Assembly: GCF_002409645.1 (NCBI RefSeq) | Contig: NZ_DHNR01000015.1 | Span: 58,823 to 82,661 of the forward strand | Length of the DNA: 23,839 nucleotides | Direction: 5' to 3' | Origin: Acetobacter sp. UBA5411 | GTDB taxonomy: Bacteria; Pseudomonadota; Alphaproteobacteria; Acetobacterales; Acetobacteraceae | Part shown: one piece after another, positions 16,111 through 23,723 of the stretch | Position numbering within the stretch: position 1 is the first letter of the stretch | How the letters are laid out: each line of letters starts with the position of its first letter | The notes under the pieces: model-generated | What the model was told of the DNA's origin: nothing | What the model saw: only the letters and a program-made list of their open reading frames with translations | The model's database searches: none | Position numbers and translations under genes: made by a program

Positions 16111-16445
16111 ATCGTAATAATCGAACCTTACATTGATCGCTGGAGATTGTTGGGATGGGTCTGAAAGTGCGTCTCCAGAGTTAAAACATGCAAATTAGAT
16201 ATATGTTTTAAAGCGCGTTTATGGCGCATTTTTCTGATAAAAAATGGTTATTTTGCCCGATTTGGCGATTTCTCACAGGAAATGGGTTTGAAATTCAGCC
16301 GTGGCCTTTGGGGAATTTTCGGTGAAATAATCAGATGGCCGTATCAGGCCCACTTCACGCGCAATCAGAGCGACACATCATGATCGCACAGCGGCTCAGT
16401 CACAGGGTGGAAAGCGCTCACCCGTGATTGGCCAGAAAAGCTTTT

Positions 16446-16480
16446 ACGGAAAAATAAAAAAACTATTCTGCCGCCAGAAT
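16446..16480 (-). terminator. hldE intrinsic terminator that contains the stop codon
   Basis: On the minus strand ATTCTG (16480-16475), a 4-nt loop GCGG and CAGAAT (16470-16465) form an exact 6-bp stem, followed by AG and a T-rich run (TTTTTTATTTTT, to about 16451). The hairpin covers the last codons of hldE, and the stop TAG (16463-16465) is at its base. Confidence 0.75.
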
Positions 16481-17899
16481 GCGCCCGATCGTGGCGGTGG
16501 TCGAATGGCCAGCCTGTAGGTCGGCAAGGAATAAACGGCCACCATTGTCGGTAATTTCTCTCGCTCCGACGACATCTTCCGGCTTGTAGTCAGAGCCTTT
16601 CACCAGCACATCCGGCATGAGGGCCAGAAGCGTTTCGAGTGGTGTATCCTCGGAAAACGCCACAACGGCATCGACATAACGGACGGCCGCCATCACGGCA
16701 GCACGGCTGGCAAGAGTATTGACCGGCCGAGTTTCGCCCTTGAGACGCCGGATGCTGTCATCGTCATTCAGTGCGACGATCAGTCGGTCACACTCCGCAC
16801 GGGCCGCCGCCAGAAGGCTGATATGACCCGGATGCAAAATATCGAAGCAGCCATTGGTGAAGCCGACCGTCAGGCCCTGTGACTGCCATTCCTGAACCTG
16901 TCGCTTGGCTTCGTTCAGTGTCAGCAGATGTGGCGAATCAATGGACGAGTTCTGGGCCTGCAATTCGCGGGTCACTTCGCCGATATCGGCGGTCGCCGTG
17001 CCCAGTTTGCCGACGACAACACCGGCAGCGGCGTTGGCGACGCGCATGGACTGGCCAAACGACATGCCGGACCCGACAGCAAGCGCCATTGTGGCGATCA
17101 CGGTGTCACCTGCGCCGGAGACGTCAAAGACTTCGCGCGCACGGGCGGGAACAGCGTCGGCTTCACCATTGGCCGGAACCAGCATCATGCCCTTTTCCGA
17201 ACGGGTGGCGAGAATGACATCAGCCTCGGCTTCCGCCATCACCTTGCGGGCAGCGCGTTCGACGCTCGCGTCATCCGTGCCGGAAATGCCGGAAGCGGCG
17301 ACCAGCTCCTTTGCGTTCGGCGTAATGCAGGTTGCGCCGCGATAATGCCGGAAGTCAGACGTTTTCGGGTCAACGAAGACAGGAATATTCCGCAGGCGCG
17401 CCTCACCGATCAGATGCCGGACGACCATGCTGTCGCAAACGCCCTTGCCGTAATCGGAAAGAATAACGACATCGGCCTCTTCCAGTCGTGCATCGATGGC
17501 GCGGCAGAGCAGTTCGGCTTCCTCGGGTTGCAGCTTCTGTCGGCTTTCCTCGTCAGCTCTCACGACCTGCTGATGGGAGGCGATGAAGCGGGTCTTGCAG
17601 ATGGTCGGTCGCTTGGGACTGGTGACTAACATTTCGGAAACGCCGGTGCGGAGGCGTAGCGCGTCGCGGAGAATGACGGCGGCCTCGTCTTCGCCCACCA
17701 GTCCGATCAGGATGGCCTGACCGCCGAGAGAGATGATGTTGCTGGCGACGTTGCCCGCACCGCCCGGCATTTCCTTCCGTTCTTTCAGCAGCAGGACCGG
17801 GACCGGCGCTTCCGGTGAAATCCGTTCCATCTCGCCATAAACGAACCGGTCGAGCATGACGTCGCCGACACAGAGAACGGTGATGTTCGAGAAATCCAT
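16463..17899 (-). CDS. hldE: Bifunctional heptose 7-phosphate kinase / heptose 1-phosphate adenylyltransferase
   Basis: Two-domain enzyme (478 aa) making ADP-heptose for the lipopolysaccharide inner core. The N-terminal ribokinase-type domain (about 1-320) begins ITVLCVGDVMLDRFVYG and carries PGGAGNVASN, ILSDYGKGVC and the catalytic DVSGAGDTVIA motif. The C-terminal nucleotidyltransferase domain (about 340-478) carries FTNGCFDILHPGHI, with the HxGH motif. Length matches E. coli HldE (RfaE). I start at ATG 17899, 7 nt behind the gmk stop codon; an in-frame TTG (17929) would overlap gmk. The tight spacing suggests a gmk-hldE operon, ended by the hairpin at 16446-16480. Its presence confirms a Gram-negative outer membrane with heptose-containing LPS. 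Confidence 0.95.
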   Translation of the reverse strand: MDFSNITVLCVGDVMLDRFVYGEMERISPEAPVPVLLLKERKEMPGGAGNVASNIISLGGQAILIGLVGEDEAAVILRDALRLRTGVSEMLVTSPKRPTICKTRFIASHQQVVRADEESRQKLQPEEAELLCRAIDARLEEADVVILSDYGKGVCDSMVVRHLIGEARLRNIPVFVDPKTSDFRHYRGATCITPNAKELVAASGISGTDDASVERAARKVMAEAEADVILATRSEKGMMLVPANGEADAVPARAREVFDVSGAGDTVIATMALAVGSGMSFGQSMRVANAAAGVVVGKLGTATADIGEVTRELQAQNSSIDSPHLLTLNEAKRQVQEWQSQGLTVGFTNGCFDILHPGHISLLAAARAECDRLIVALNDDDSIRRLKGETRPVNTLASRAAVMAAVRYVDAVVAFSEDTPLETLLALMPDVLVKGSDYKPEDVVGAREITDNGGRLFLADLQAGHSTTATIGRILAAE

Positions 17900-17906
17900 G
17901 AGCGCG

Positions 17907-18557
17907 TCAGCCCCAGAAGCTGGCGACAAAATCCGCCAGACCGGTCTGACGTGTGGTGCGGAGGCGGGCGGCGTTCAGCACGGCCTGCGTTTCCGCAATG
18001 GCGCGGTCGAGCTCCGCGTTGACGATCACATGGTCGAATTCTTCCCAGTGGGAAATTTCGTCGAGGGCCGCGTCCATGCGTTTTTTGATTTCTTCTGGCG
18101 CGTCCGAGGCGCGCCCTGTCAGGCGGCGTTCCAGTTCGGCGAGGGAAGGGGGCAGGACGAAAAGACTTACCACATCATCGGGCAGTGCAGCCCGGATCTG
18201 GCGATGTCCCTGCCAGTCGATATCGAACACCATATCCTGTCCTGCGGCGAGAGCAGCTTCCACCGGAGCGCGTGGCGTGCCGTAACCGCGCCCGAACACG
18301 GAGGCCCATTCCAGCAGTTCGCCCTGATTGGCCATTTCCATGAACTTTTCCATGGTGCGGAAATGATAATGGATGCCGTCCGTCTCACCGGGACGCGGGG
18401 CGCGGGTGGTGATGGAGACGGAGTGTTTCAGACGGGGATCGGCGGCGCGCAGGGCGTTGGCGATGGTGGATTTTCCGGCGCCGGACGGGGCGGAAATGAC
18501 AAGGCAGACGCCTCGCCGCGTAATGGGCGACGGGACGGTCGTTCCGGTGCGTGTCAT
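17907..18557 (-). CDS. gmk: Guanylate kinase
   Basis: Essential cytosolic enzyme that converts GMP to GDP with ATP, 216 aa, normal length. The P-loop SAPSGAGKST lies at about residues 22-31. The GMP-binding signature follows: SITTRAPRPGETDGIHYHF (about 49-67), with VFDIDWQGHRQI further on and the lid region RLTGRASDAPEEIKKR. A GGGAGG site at 18571-18576 lies about 13 nt upstream. It is transcribed away from the SDR gene and precedes hldE by 7 nt. Confidence 0.96.
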   Translation of the reverse strand: MTRTGTTVPSPITRRGVCLVISAPSGAGKSTIANALRAADPRLKHSVSITTRAPRPGETDGIHYHFRTMEKFMEMANQGELLEWASVFGRGYGTPRAPVEAALAAGQDMVFDIDWQGHRQIRAALPDDVVSLFVLPPSLAELERRLTGRASDAPEEIKKRMDAALDEISHWEEFDHVIVNAELDRAIAETQAVLNAARLRTTRQTGLADFVASFWG

Positions 18558-18593
18558 ATCGGCGTTCGTGCCTCCCTGCCGTATCGAGCGTTT

Positions 18594-18612
18594 CTCCCGA
18601 TTGTTTCGGGAG
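18594..18612. promoter_or_regulatory. Dyad between divergent gmk and SDR genes
   Basis: CTCCCGA and TCGGGAG are exact 7-bp inverted repeats around TTGTT, placed about 40 nt from both start codons in the 98-bp divergent gap. It could be an operator for either gene; there is no T-run on either side, so it is not an obvious terminator. Confidence 0.35.
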
Positions 18613-18655
18613 GACGGTTGCGACCTTTTAGCAGCAGGTTCTTAATGGGGCGACT

Positions 18656-19495
18656 ATGAAACAGGATTCTCTTCTCATCACGGGAGCCGCTTCGGGGCTT
18701 GGCCGTGGTTTCGCCCTGCGTGCCGCCCGTCCGGGCGTTACGCTCCATCTCATTGATTGCAACGAAAATCGGCTGAAAGACACGGCTTCGCGCACGGAAG
18801 CACTGGGCGCGCGGGTCTTCATGCACGCGCTGGATGTTACGGATGCTCCGGCGATGCGAAGCGCAATTGAAGGTATCGGCGCATCAGGTGAATCGCTTGA
18901 TGTGGTGCTGGCCTGCGCGGGGATCACGGGCGGGGTCCATGATCTTCCCGGCGAAAAGGGAGCGCCGTCCGAATCTGAGTATCAGGTGCGCCGTATGGTG
19001 GACGTCAACGTAAACGGCGTTCTCAACACCATTTTCCCGGCTATTGACGTGATCCGTCGCCAGCCTGTGGCATCCGATGGCTTCCGGGGCCGGATCGCGG
19101 CGATTTCCTCCATTGCCGGGCTGGTCTCCTTTCCCGGCACGCCGTCCTATTGCGCGACCAAGGCGGCGGTTGATCGCTTCATGGTGGCGACGGGCGGTAA
19201 TCTGAAGCAGGATGGCATTCTGCTCACTTCGGTAGTCTGTGGTTTTATCAACACACCGATGGTGGCGACGAATGAATTTGCGATGCCGGGTCTCGTGCAG
19301 ACAGCTGATGCTGTCGAGCGGATCATGGCGGGTCTGGAGAAGAACAAGCGCCGGATCACGTTCCCTCGCTGGATCGCCATGGGATCGCGCCTGATGGATC
19401 TGCTGCCGATTGGCCTCTCGGAACCGTATTATCTGAATCAGCCGACAGGTGCTGCGGGCAGTATGCCTGTGGTGGAAAAGCCTTCAGGCAGGTAG
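18656..19495 (+). CDS. Short-chain dehydrogenase/reductase (SDR)
   Basis: Classical SDR oxidoreductase of 279 aa. The NAD(P)-binding TGxxxGxG motif is TGAASGLG at residues 9-16, an acidic residue after the second strand (LHLIDCNE) favours NAD(H), and the catalytic set Ser (ISSIAG), Tyr and Lys (YCATK, about 165-169) is intact. The NAG motif is present as LACAGITGG. The substrate is not evident. It is followed after 46 nt by an NCS1-family permease on the same strand, so the two may be cotranscribed; a shared pathway is possible but not shown. Confidence 0.9.
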   Translation: MKQDSLLITGAASGLGRGFALRAARPGVTLHLIDCNENRLKDTASRTEALGARVFMHALDVTDAPAMRSAIEGIGASGESLDVVLACAGITGGVHDLPGEKGAPSESEYQVRRMVDVNVNGVLNTIFPAIDVIRRQPVASDGFRGRIAAISSIAGLVSFPGTPSYCATKAAVDRFMVATGGNLKQDGILLTSVVCGFINTPMVATNEFAMPGLVQTADAVERIMAGLEKNKRRITFPRWIAMGSRLMDLLPIGLSEPYYLNQPTGAAGSMPVVEKPSGR

Positions 19496-19541
19496 CTGAT
19501 TTCAACATCGTTCATGGTGTCATTGTGTTTGGAGTGTGAAG

Positions 19542-20891
19542 ATGGCGTCTGAACCGTCTGGCCTGATGGAAGACCTTTCGGCGGCATCAGTCTGTCAGCA
19601 CGTGCCAGCGGCCCGCAAGACGATGGCGATGGATCGGGTTTTCTGGAGTCATTTCTCACCAAATCTCGGTCCCGGCGGCTGGGTTACCGGCGCGTTGCTG
19701 GTCAGTCTCGGGCTGGATTTCAGGATGGGTGTGCTGGCCATTCTGCTGGGGAATTTCGTCGGTGCTCTGCCTGTCGCGCTGGCTGCGGCGATTGGTCCGG
19801 CGACGGGTCTGACGCAGATGGAGGCGTCCCGCATGGCGCTGGGCACGATTGGTGTCCGGCCGCCTTCCTTTCTGAACTGGATCTACTGCGTCGGCTGGGA
19901 TGCGGTGAACAATGTGCCAGCGGCGGCGGCGCTGGTCAGTCTGTTGATGCTGGCTGGTGTGCCGACGCCGTTCTGGTTGGCGCTGGGTGTGCTGGCGTCG
20001 ATCCAGATGGTGGCGTCCATCTATGGCCATCACGTTGTGCAGGCATTGCAGAAATATCTCGGCGGCATGTTGCTGGTCGTGTTTGCGATCATCGGCGTGA
20101 CGTTTGCGGTGAGGGGAGGCGGTGTCGTGCAGGCGGCGCATCCGGTGGGTCTGGCGACGTTTCTGCTGGCGGTCGGGATTCTGGTCAGTTTCAATCTGTC
20201 CTGGGCCACCTATTCGTCGGATTATACCCGCTATCTGCCAGCGAATTCCGATCCGAAGCGGGTGGTTGTGCTGGCTCTGTCAGGGCTGCTGCTGTCGGCC
20301 GTGCCGTTCCAGATCCTTGGTCTTCTCACTGCGGCGAGCATCGCCGAGCCATCCCCGACGGCAGTGATTGCCAGCTTGCAGCATGCCATGGGGCCGCTTG
20401 GGCCGTTGGCGCTTGCGGCGATTGCCCTGTCGTCAATTGCCGGGAACTCGTTCAACGATAATACGGCCAGTTACAGCCTGATCTCGGCGGGGATCCATGT
20501 TCCACGTGTCGCGGCGGCGATCATCACGGCCAGTCTGGGCTATGTGCTGGCGGTTGTCGGGGCTGGCCAGTATGCGACGCTCTATACGGATTATCTTCTG
20601 GTCACGATGTACTGGATAGCGCCGTGGTGCGGTATCGTTCTGGCTGACTGGTATCTCACGGGCGGTCACTCGGCAGCGCGGGCTGTATATGGACAGGTGT
20701 TGCGCCCGCCCGCCGGGTGGAAGCGTGGGGCGACGATCTTTGTTGTGACTTCGGTGCTGACGGTGCTGCTGTTTTCCACCAGTTCGCTCTACACAGGGCC
20801 TGTTGCGCGCTGGCTCGGGGGGGCGGACATCGGATACTATGTCGGGTTTCTTGTCGCCGGCTGGTGGTATGCGGCGGGACGCGAAAAGTAG
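19542..20891 (+). CDS. NCS1-family nucleobase/allantoin-type permease
   Basis: Integral inner-membrane transporter of 449 aa with about 12 hydrophobic segments, of the nucleobase:cation symporter-1 family (cytosine/purine, allantoin, hydantoin, thiamine-type substrates). Family features include the N-terminal stretch VFWSHFSPNLGPGGWVTGALL, PATGLTQMEASRMALG, FLNWIYCVGWDAVNN and the late helix segment WIAPWCGIVLADW. I start at ATG 19542, 7 nt behind GGAG (19531-19534); the GTG at 19536 is too close to that site. CodB-like length. The substrate cannot be assigned from sequence alone. Confidence 0.88.
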   Translation: MASEPSGLMEDLSAASVCQHVPAARKTMAMDRVFWSHFSPNLGPGGWVTGALLVSLGLDFRMGVLAILLGNFVGALPVALAAAIGPATGLTQMEASRMALGTIGVRPPSFLNWIYCVGWDAVNNVPAAAALVSLLMLAGVPTPFWLALGVLASIQMVASIYGHHVVQALQKYLGGMLLVVFAIIGVTFAVRGGGVVQAAHPVGLATFLLAVGILVSFNLSWATYSSDYTRYLPANSDPKRVVVLALSGLLLSAVPFQILGLLTAASIAEPSPTAVIASLQHAMGPLGPLALAAIALSSIAGNSFNDNTASYSLISAGIHVPRVAAAIITASLGYVLAVVGAGQYATLYTDYLLVTMYWIAPWCGIVLADWYLTGGHSAARAVYGQVLRPPAGWKRGATIFVVTSVLTVLLFSTSSLYTGPVARWLGGADIGYYVGFLVAGWWYAAGREK

Positions 20892-20979
20892 GTCAGGCTA
20901 CGCATTTACGCTGGCGCGGGTGTTGTCATCAGCGATTTTGACAATGACGCATCCGTGCCATGATCGCTCAATAAGGTTC

Positions 20980-20988
20980 TGTTATATT
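20980..20988 (+). promoter_or_regulatory. Candidate extended -10 promoter
   Basis: TGTTATATT is an extended -10 element (TGn plus TATATT) 70 nt upstream of the secreted-protein gene. There is no good -35 at the right spacing; a TTGACA at 20938-20943 is too far away. Confidence 0.35.
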
Positions 20989-21057
20989 GGTGGGACGTCA
21001 TGTCTCGAAGCATGGCTATCGCTGCAAGCTGAAGCTTACAGGAAGAGATGGAACGTG

Positions 21058-21627
21058 ATGAAACGACGCTATTCGCTCAAGACAATTGGGTCTGTTTTTC
21101 TGCTGTCGGCTGCGGTTGGACTGTCTGCCAGCACGGGAGCAAGGGCTCAGCAGGTCTATTCAAGCCAGCCCCAGCCACAGGATAGCCAGCAATCAGGCAA
21201 TTTCCAGCAGCCTCCGGCACCGGACGCGGCGCAACTGGCGGCAATGCGCAAGGATGTTCAGGTGGCTGCTTCATATCAGTTGCCGGATGATTTCCTGCCA
21301 CGGATGACCACGACCTTGCAGGCGCTGCAGGATGCGGGTTTGCAGCCGCCACCACCAGAGGGTCATATCTCTCTGGATGATACGATCAAGCGCGTTGAAT
21401 CAGTGCCGGGCATTGAGCCGGTCCTGAAGTCACAGGGATTTACGGCCCGTCAGTTTGTCATGGGTCTTACATCTTTCGGAATTACCTATGCCGTGACGTC
21501 GCATGCGGCTGATGCCAAGGATGCACCCCGTCTTAACCCGCATAACGTGTCCCTTCTGCAAAAGAATCCTGATGCCGTAAGGGCATTGCTGCAACAGATG
21601 GGGAACCAGCCTGGGCAGCCGCAGTGA
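21058..21627 (+). CDS. Secreted Q/P-rich protein of unknown function
   Basis: A 189-aa protein I do not recognise. It has a clear Sec signal peptide (basic MKRRYSLK, hydrophobic SVFLLSAAVGLSAS, cleavage near ARA at about residues 28-30). A low-complexity Q/P/S-rich linker follows (about 31-55), then a compact helical domain (about 60-165) with FLPRMTTTLQALQDAG and LKSQGFTARQFVMGLTSFGITYA, and another Q/P-rich tail. The frame is open upstream to 20803 inside the permease gene, but the signal peptide and a GGAAGAG site at 21041-21047 fix the start at ATG 21058 (or GTG 21055). Likely periplasmic. Confidence 0.75.
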   Translation: MKRRYSLKTIGSVFLLSAAVGLSASTGARAQQVYSSQPQPQDSQQSGNFQQPPAPDAAQLAAMRKDVQVAASYQLPDDFLPRMTTTLQALQDAGLQPPPPEGHISLDDTIKRVESVPGIEPVLKSQGFTARQFVMGLTSFGITYAVTSHAADAKDAPRLNPHNVSLLQKNPDAVRALLQQMGNQPGQPQ

Positions 21628-21636
21628 CAGCAAAAT

Positions 21637-21661
21637 GGAGGATGTTTTTGAGACATTCTCC
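21637..21661 (+). terminator. Hairpin after the secreted-protein gene
   Basis: GGAGGATGT pairs with ACATTCTCC (one G-U) around a 7-nt loop, 10 nt beyond the stop codon. No T-run follows, so it is a weak terminator candidate. Confidence 0.35.
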
Positions 21662-21675
21662 CTGCTCATCTGGAA

Positions 21676-21704
21676 TTGACGGCTGAGAAAGAACAAGGTA
21701 GTTT
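21676..21704 (+). promoter_or_regulatory. Candidate tRNA-Ser promoter
   Basis: TTGACG (21676-21681) and TAGTTT (21699-21704) are 17 nt apart, ending 27 nt before the tRNA. The -35 is good and the -10 poor. Confidence 0.35.
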
Positions 21705-21731
21705 CCGCCGCAACGCACTGACTCAGTGCCT

Positions 21732-21824
21732 GGAGGGGTGGCCGAGAGGCTGAAGGCGGCGGTTTGCTAAACCGTTGTACGGTGTCAAGCCGTACCGTGG
21801 GTTCGAATCCCATCCCCTCCGCCA
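21732..21824 (+). tRNA. tRNA-Ser(GCT)
   Basis: A class II tRNA with an exact 7-bp acceptor stem (GGAGGGG / CCCCTCC), D arm TGGCCGAGAGGCTGAAGG, anticodon loop TTGCTAA giving anticodon GCT (reads AGC/AGU), a long variable arm (GTACGG / GCCGTAC), T loop TTCGAAT, and encoded CCA at 21822-21824. It appears intact. An integrase gene follows at once, so its 3' half is the probable attachment site of an integrated element. Confidence 0.96.
21801..21824 (+). other. Probable attachment site (att) in the tRNA 3' end
   Basis: Tyrosine-recombinase integrases next to tRNA genes usually recombine within the T arm to the 3' end, and the integrase here starts 165 nt downstream. The second copy (a short direct repeat of the tRNA end) is not in the window, so the exact core is unknown. 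Confidence 0.4.
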
Positions 21825-21915
21825 ATTTCTCCATATAAATCAACAAGTTAAGAAGTCGGATTCCCGGCCGTTCCGGCTCTGTTCGGGGGCTTTTACGGAC
21901 TTTCGTCGGCCTTTT

Positions 21916-21935
21916 TTGCGACAATTTGCGACAAT
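21916..21935 (+). repeat. Exact tandem 10-mer near the att site
   Basis: TTGCGACAAT occurs twice back to back, 92 nt after the tRNA and 53 nt before the integrase start. The position fits an arm-type integrase or excisionase binding site, or an operator; this is inference. Confidence 0.55.
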
Positions 21936-21988
21936 CGCTAAAATTATCCCCAGAGACGAACGGGGTTCGTTCGTGTGGGGACATAGAG

Positions 21989-23059
21989 ATGGCAAAGCAC
22001 GAGAAGACGAAAGAGCCTGGGATTTACCGTCGCGGCCCAGGCCAATACGAGGTCAAAATCCGACGCAAGGGGGTCGCCGCCAGCCGAACCTTCGACAGTT
22101 TTGCCGAGGCCGTCCAATTCAAGAACGAGACGGTCAGCAAGATCGACGGGAACACCTACGTTGACCAGACCAGGGAGCGGGAAACCTCGCTCTCGGATGT
22201 CATCGACCTGTATCTCAAGCAGGTAACTCCGACCAAGCGAGGCGCCGTTCAGGAGGCGAATCGCCTTCAGGCGTGGAAGAAAGAGGTCGTCGCGGCCTAT
22301 CCCATCATCTCTGTGGAGATCAGTGACATCGTCGCGTGGCGTGACCGCCGGGTCAGCGAGGGCAAGGCTCCCTCGACCATCTATAATTCCCTGAATCTCC
22401 TGTCCTCCGTCTTCAAATGGGCGCGGCAGCATGGATACAAGGTCGATAACCCATGCGAAGGTGTCTCCCGGCCAAAGCCGAACGAAGGGCGATGTGTCGA
22501 TCTGACTGACGAAAATGAAGCGAAGCTACTGACCGCCTGTGAGAAGGGGCCGGGCTGGCTCGTCTGGTTCGTGAAGATCGCCATGCACACCGCCATGCGC
22601 CAGGGCGAGATACGCGCCTTGAAGTGGAAGGATGTCCACGACACCCATATCCACATTCCCCGATCCAAGAATGGTTCTGCCCGCGATGTGCCGCTTACGC
22701 TTGCCGCGTCGGTCTGCGTTCAGGAGATGCGGAAGGCTCTGCCCCGTCGGTTGGATGGATGGGTCTTTGGCGACCCGGATGCCTCACCCGAAGACGGCGG
22801 ATGCACAACGACCATGGTTCAGAACAATTACCGCGCCGCAACACGCCGGGCCGGCCTTGCGGGCGAACTGACCTTCCATGATCTGCGCCATGTCGGATGC
22901 ACACGCCTTGCACCATTGCATCGAGATTGCTTTGAACTGGCGAAAACCACAGGACACAAAGACCCACGCATGTTGATGCGGTATTACAACCCCAGTATCG
23001 TTGATCGTGTCGCCCAGATCAGGGCCAGAGAAAGGGCGCTGGCGATGGGGGTGGGGTGA
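21989..23059 (+). CDS. Tyrosine-recombinase integrase of a tRNA-Ser-associated element
   Basis: Phage/island-type site-specific integrase, 356 aa. Parts visible in order: an N-terminal arm-binding beta domain (about 10-55, QYEVKIRRKGVAASRTF), a core-binding SAM-like domain (about 65-150), and the catalytic domain with Arg204 (AMRQGEIRALKW), Lys in IPRSKNGSARDVPL, His297 and Arg300 (FHDLRH), GHKDPRM (His near 323) and the nucleophile Tyr332 (MRYYNPS). All catalytic residues are present, so it is probably active. The frame extends upstream to 21926, but ATG 21989 has a GGGG site at the right distance and begins the recognisable N-terminus. It reads away from tRNA-Ser into the element. Confidence 0.92.
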   Translation: MAKHEKTKEPGIYRRGPGQYEVKIRRKGVAASRTFDSFAEAVQFKNETVSKIDGNTYVDQTRERETSLSDVIDLYLKQVTPTKRGAVQEANRLQAWKKEVVAAYPIISVEISDIVAWRDRRVSEGKAPSTIYNSLNLLSSVFKWARQHGYKVDNPCEGVSRPKPNEGRCVDLTDENEAKLLTACEKGPGWLVWFVKIAMHTAMRQGEIRALKWKDVHDTHIHIPRSKNGSARDVPLTLAASVCVQEMRKALPRRLDGWVFGDPDASPEDGGCTTTMVQNNYRAATRRAGLAGELTFHDLRHVGCTRLAPLHRDCFELAKTTGHKDPRMLMRYYNPSIVDRVAQIRARERALAMGVG

Positions 23060-23071
23060 TACCGATTGCCA

Positions 23072-23110
23072 TTGAAACGTGCCGCGATGGAAGTTATATT
23101 AAAATATAAC
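23072..23110 (+). promoter_or_regulatory. chpSB promoter with perfect palindromic operator
   Basis: TTGAAA (23072-23077) and TATATT (23095-23100) are 17 nt apart, a strong sigma-70-type promoter. GTTATATT (23093-23100) and AATATAAC (23103-23110) are exact inverted repeats around 2 nt and cover the -10. This is the expected place for autorepression by an AbrB-type antitoxin or its complex with the toxin. Confidence 0.75.
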
Positions 23111-23136
23111 ATTCAGCGGATCGTCAGGAGATACCA

Positions 23137-23394
23137 ATGCACACTACCAATCTCCGCAAGGTCGGCGGGTCGGTCATGATGGCCGTTCCTCCCGCCGTCC
23201 TGGAGACCCTGCATCTGTCCGCAGGCGCAAAGGTCTCGATCACCGTGGCTGAAGGGCGCCTGGTCGTCGAACCGAAAGCCCGGCCGAAATACACGATGGC
23301 CGAACTTCTGGCCGCGTCGGACTATTCCCAGCCTCACAGCCCGGAAGATCGTGAATGGGTCGATGCCCCGGCGGTCGGGGGTGAGATTCTGTGA
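23137..23394 (+). CDS. chpS: ChpS-like (AbrB/MazE-type) antitoxin
   Basis: An 85-aa antitoxin. Residues 1-50 form the swapped-hairpin AbrB DNA-binding fold (NLRKVGGSVMMAVPPAVLETLHLSAG, then VSITVAEGRLVVEP). The C-terminal part (YTMAELLAASD, W119-like Trp in REWVDAPAVGGEIL) matches E. coli ChpS, whose tail neutralises the toxin (YSLDELLAQCD and a final GDEIW). Antitoxins of this type bind their own promoter, consistent with the palindrome at 23093-23110. The gene overlaps the toxin start by 4 bp. Confidence 0.88.
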   Translation: MHTTNLRKVGGSVMMAVPPAVLETLHLSAGAKVSITVAEGRLVVEPKARPKYTMAELLAASDYSQPHSPEDREWVDAPAVGGEIL

Positions 23395-23723
23395 GGCGTG
23401 GTGACATCTACAAGGTCGATCTTGACCCGACCGAAGGGCGTGAGCAGCAGGGATACCGGCCTGTCCTGATCGTATCGCCCGATGATTTCAATCGGGCCAC
23501 GCGCCTGCCTGTCATCCTGCCGATCACGAATGGCGGGGACTTCGCGCGGCGTCTGGGGTTCGCTGTGTCCTTATCAGGAAGCGGGGCGGAGACGACAGGA
23601 ATCATCCGGTGCGATCAGCCCCGCGTTCTGGACATCAACGCCAGGAATGGTCGGCTGGTGGAGACCCTGCCGGATGCAGTGATGGACGAGGTTCTGGCGA
23701 GGGTAGTGACGATCTTCGAGTGA
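23391..23723 (+). CDS. chpB: ChpB/MazF-family endoribonuclease toxin
   Basis: A 110-aa toxin of the MazF/PemK fold, which cleaves mRNA at short sequence motifs. Family marks are RRGDIYKVDLDPTEGREQQGYRPVLIVS-type opening (residues 2-29; the Arg of RGD and the EQQG-x-RPVL segment are conserved), LPITNGGDFARRLGF (about 44-58, closest to ChpB) and IIRCDQPRVLDINAR (about 71-85). It starts at GTG 23391, inside the antitoxin stop codon, so translation is coupled and the antitoxin is made first. The pair probably stabilises the integrated element. The cleavage motif cannot be read from sequence. Confidence 0.9.
   Translation: MRRGDIYKVDLDPTEGREQQGYRPVLIVSPDDFNRATRLPVILPITNGGDFARRLGFAVSLSGSGAETTGIIRCDQPRVLDINARNGRLVETLPDAVMDEVLARVVTIFE

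Larger units (their letters stand above)
16049..16462. other. Gap between hldE and the alcohol dehydrogenase gene
   Basis: About 410 bp holding the hldE terminator tail at its right end and the alcohol dehydrogenase promoter region at its left end. Two dyads lie in the middle: arms CTGGAGA (16140-16146) / TCTCCAG (16172-16178), and 9-nt arms TTAAAACAT (16181-16189) / ATGTTTTAA (16203-16211). They may be regulator sites or a small structured RNA. A weaker hairpin is at 16401-16426. No coding fragment is seen. Confidence 0.45.

Noticed and set aside
16928..17629. Plus-strand open frame (233 codons) inside hldE
   Set aside because: Antisense of conserved hldE kinase domain; typical of GC-rich shadow frames.
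17856..18659. Plus-strand open frame (267 codons) across gmk
   Set aside because: Antisense of gmk, including its P-loop; no motif of its own.
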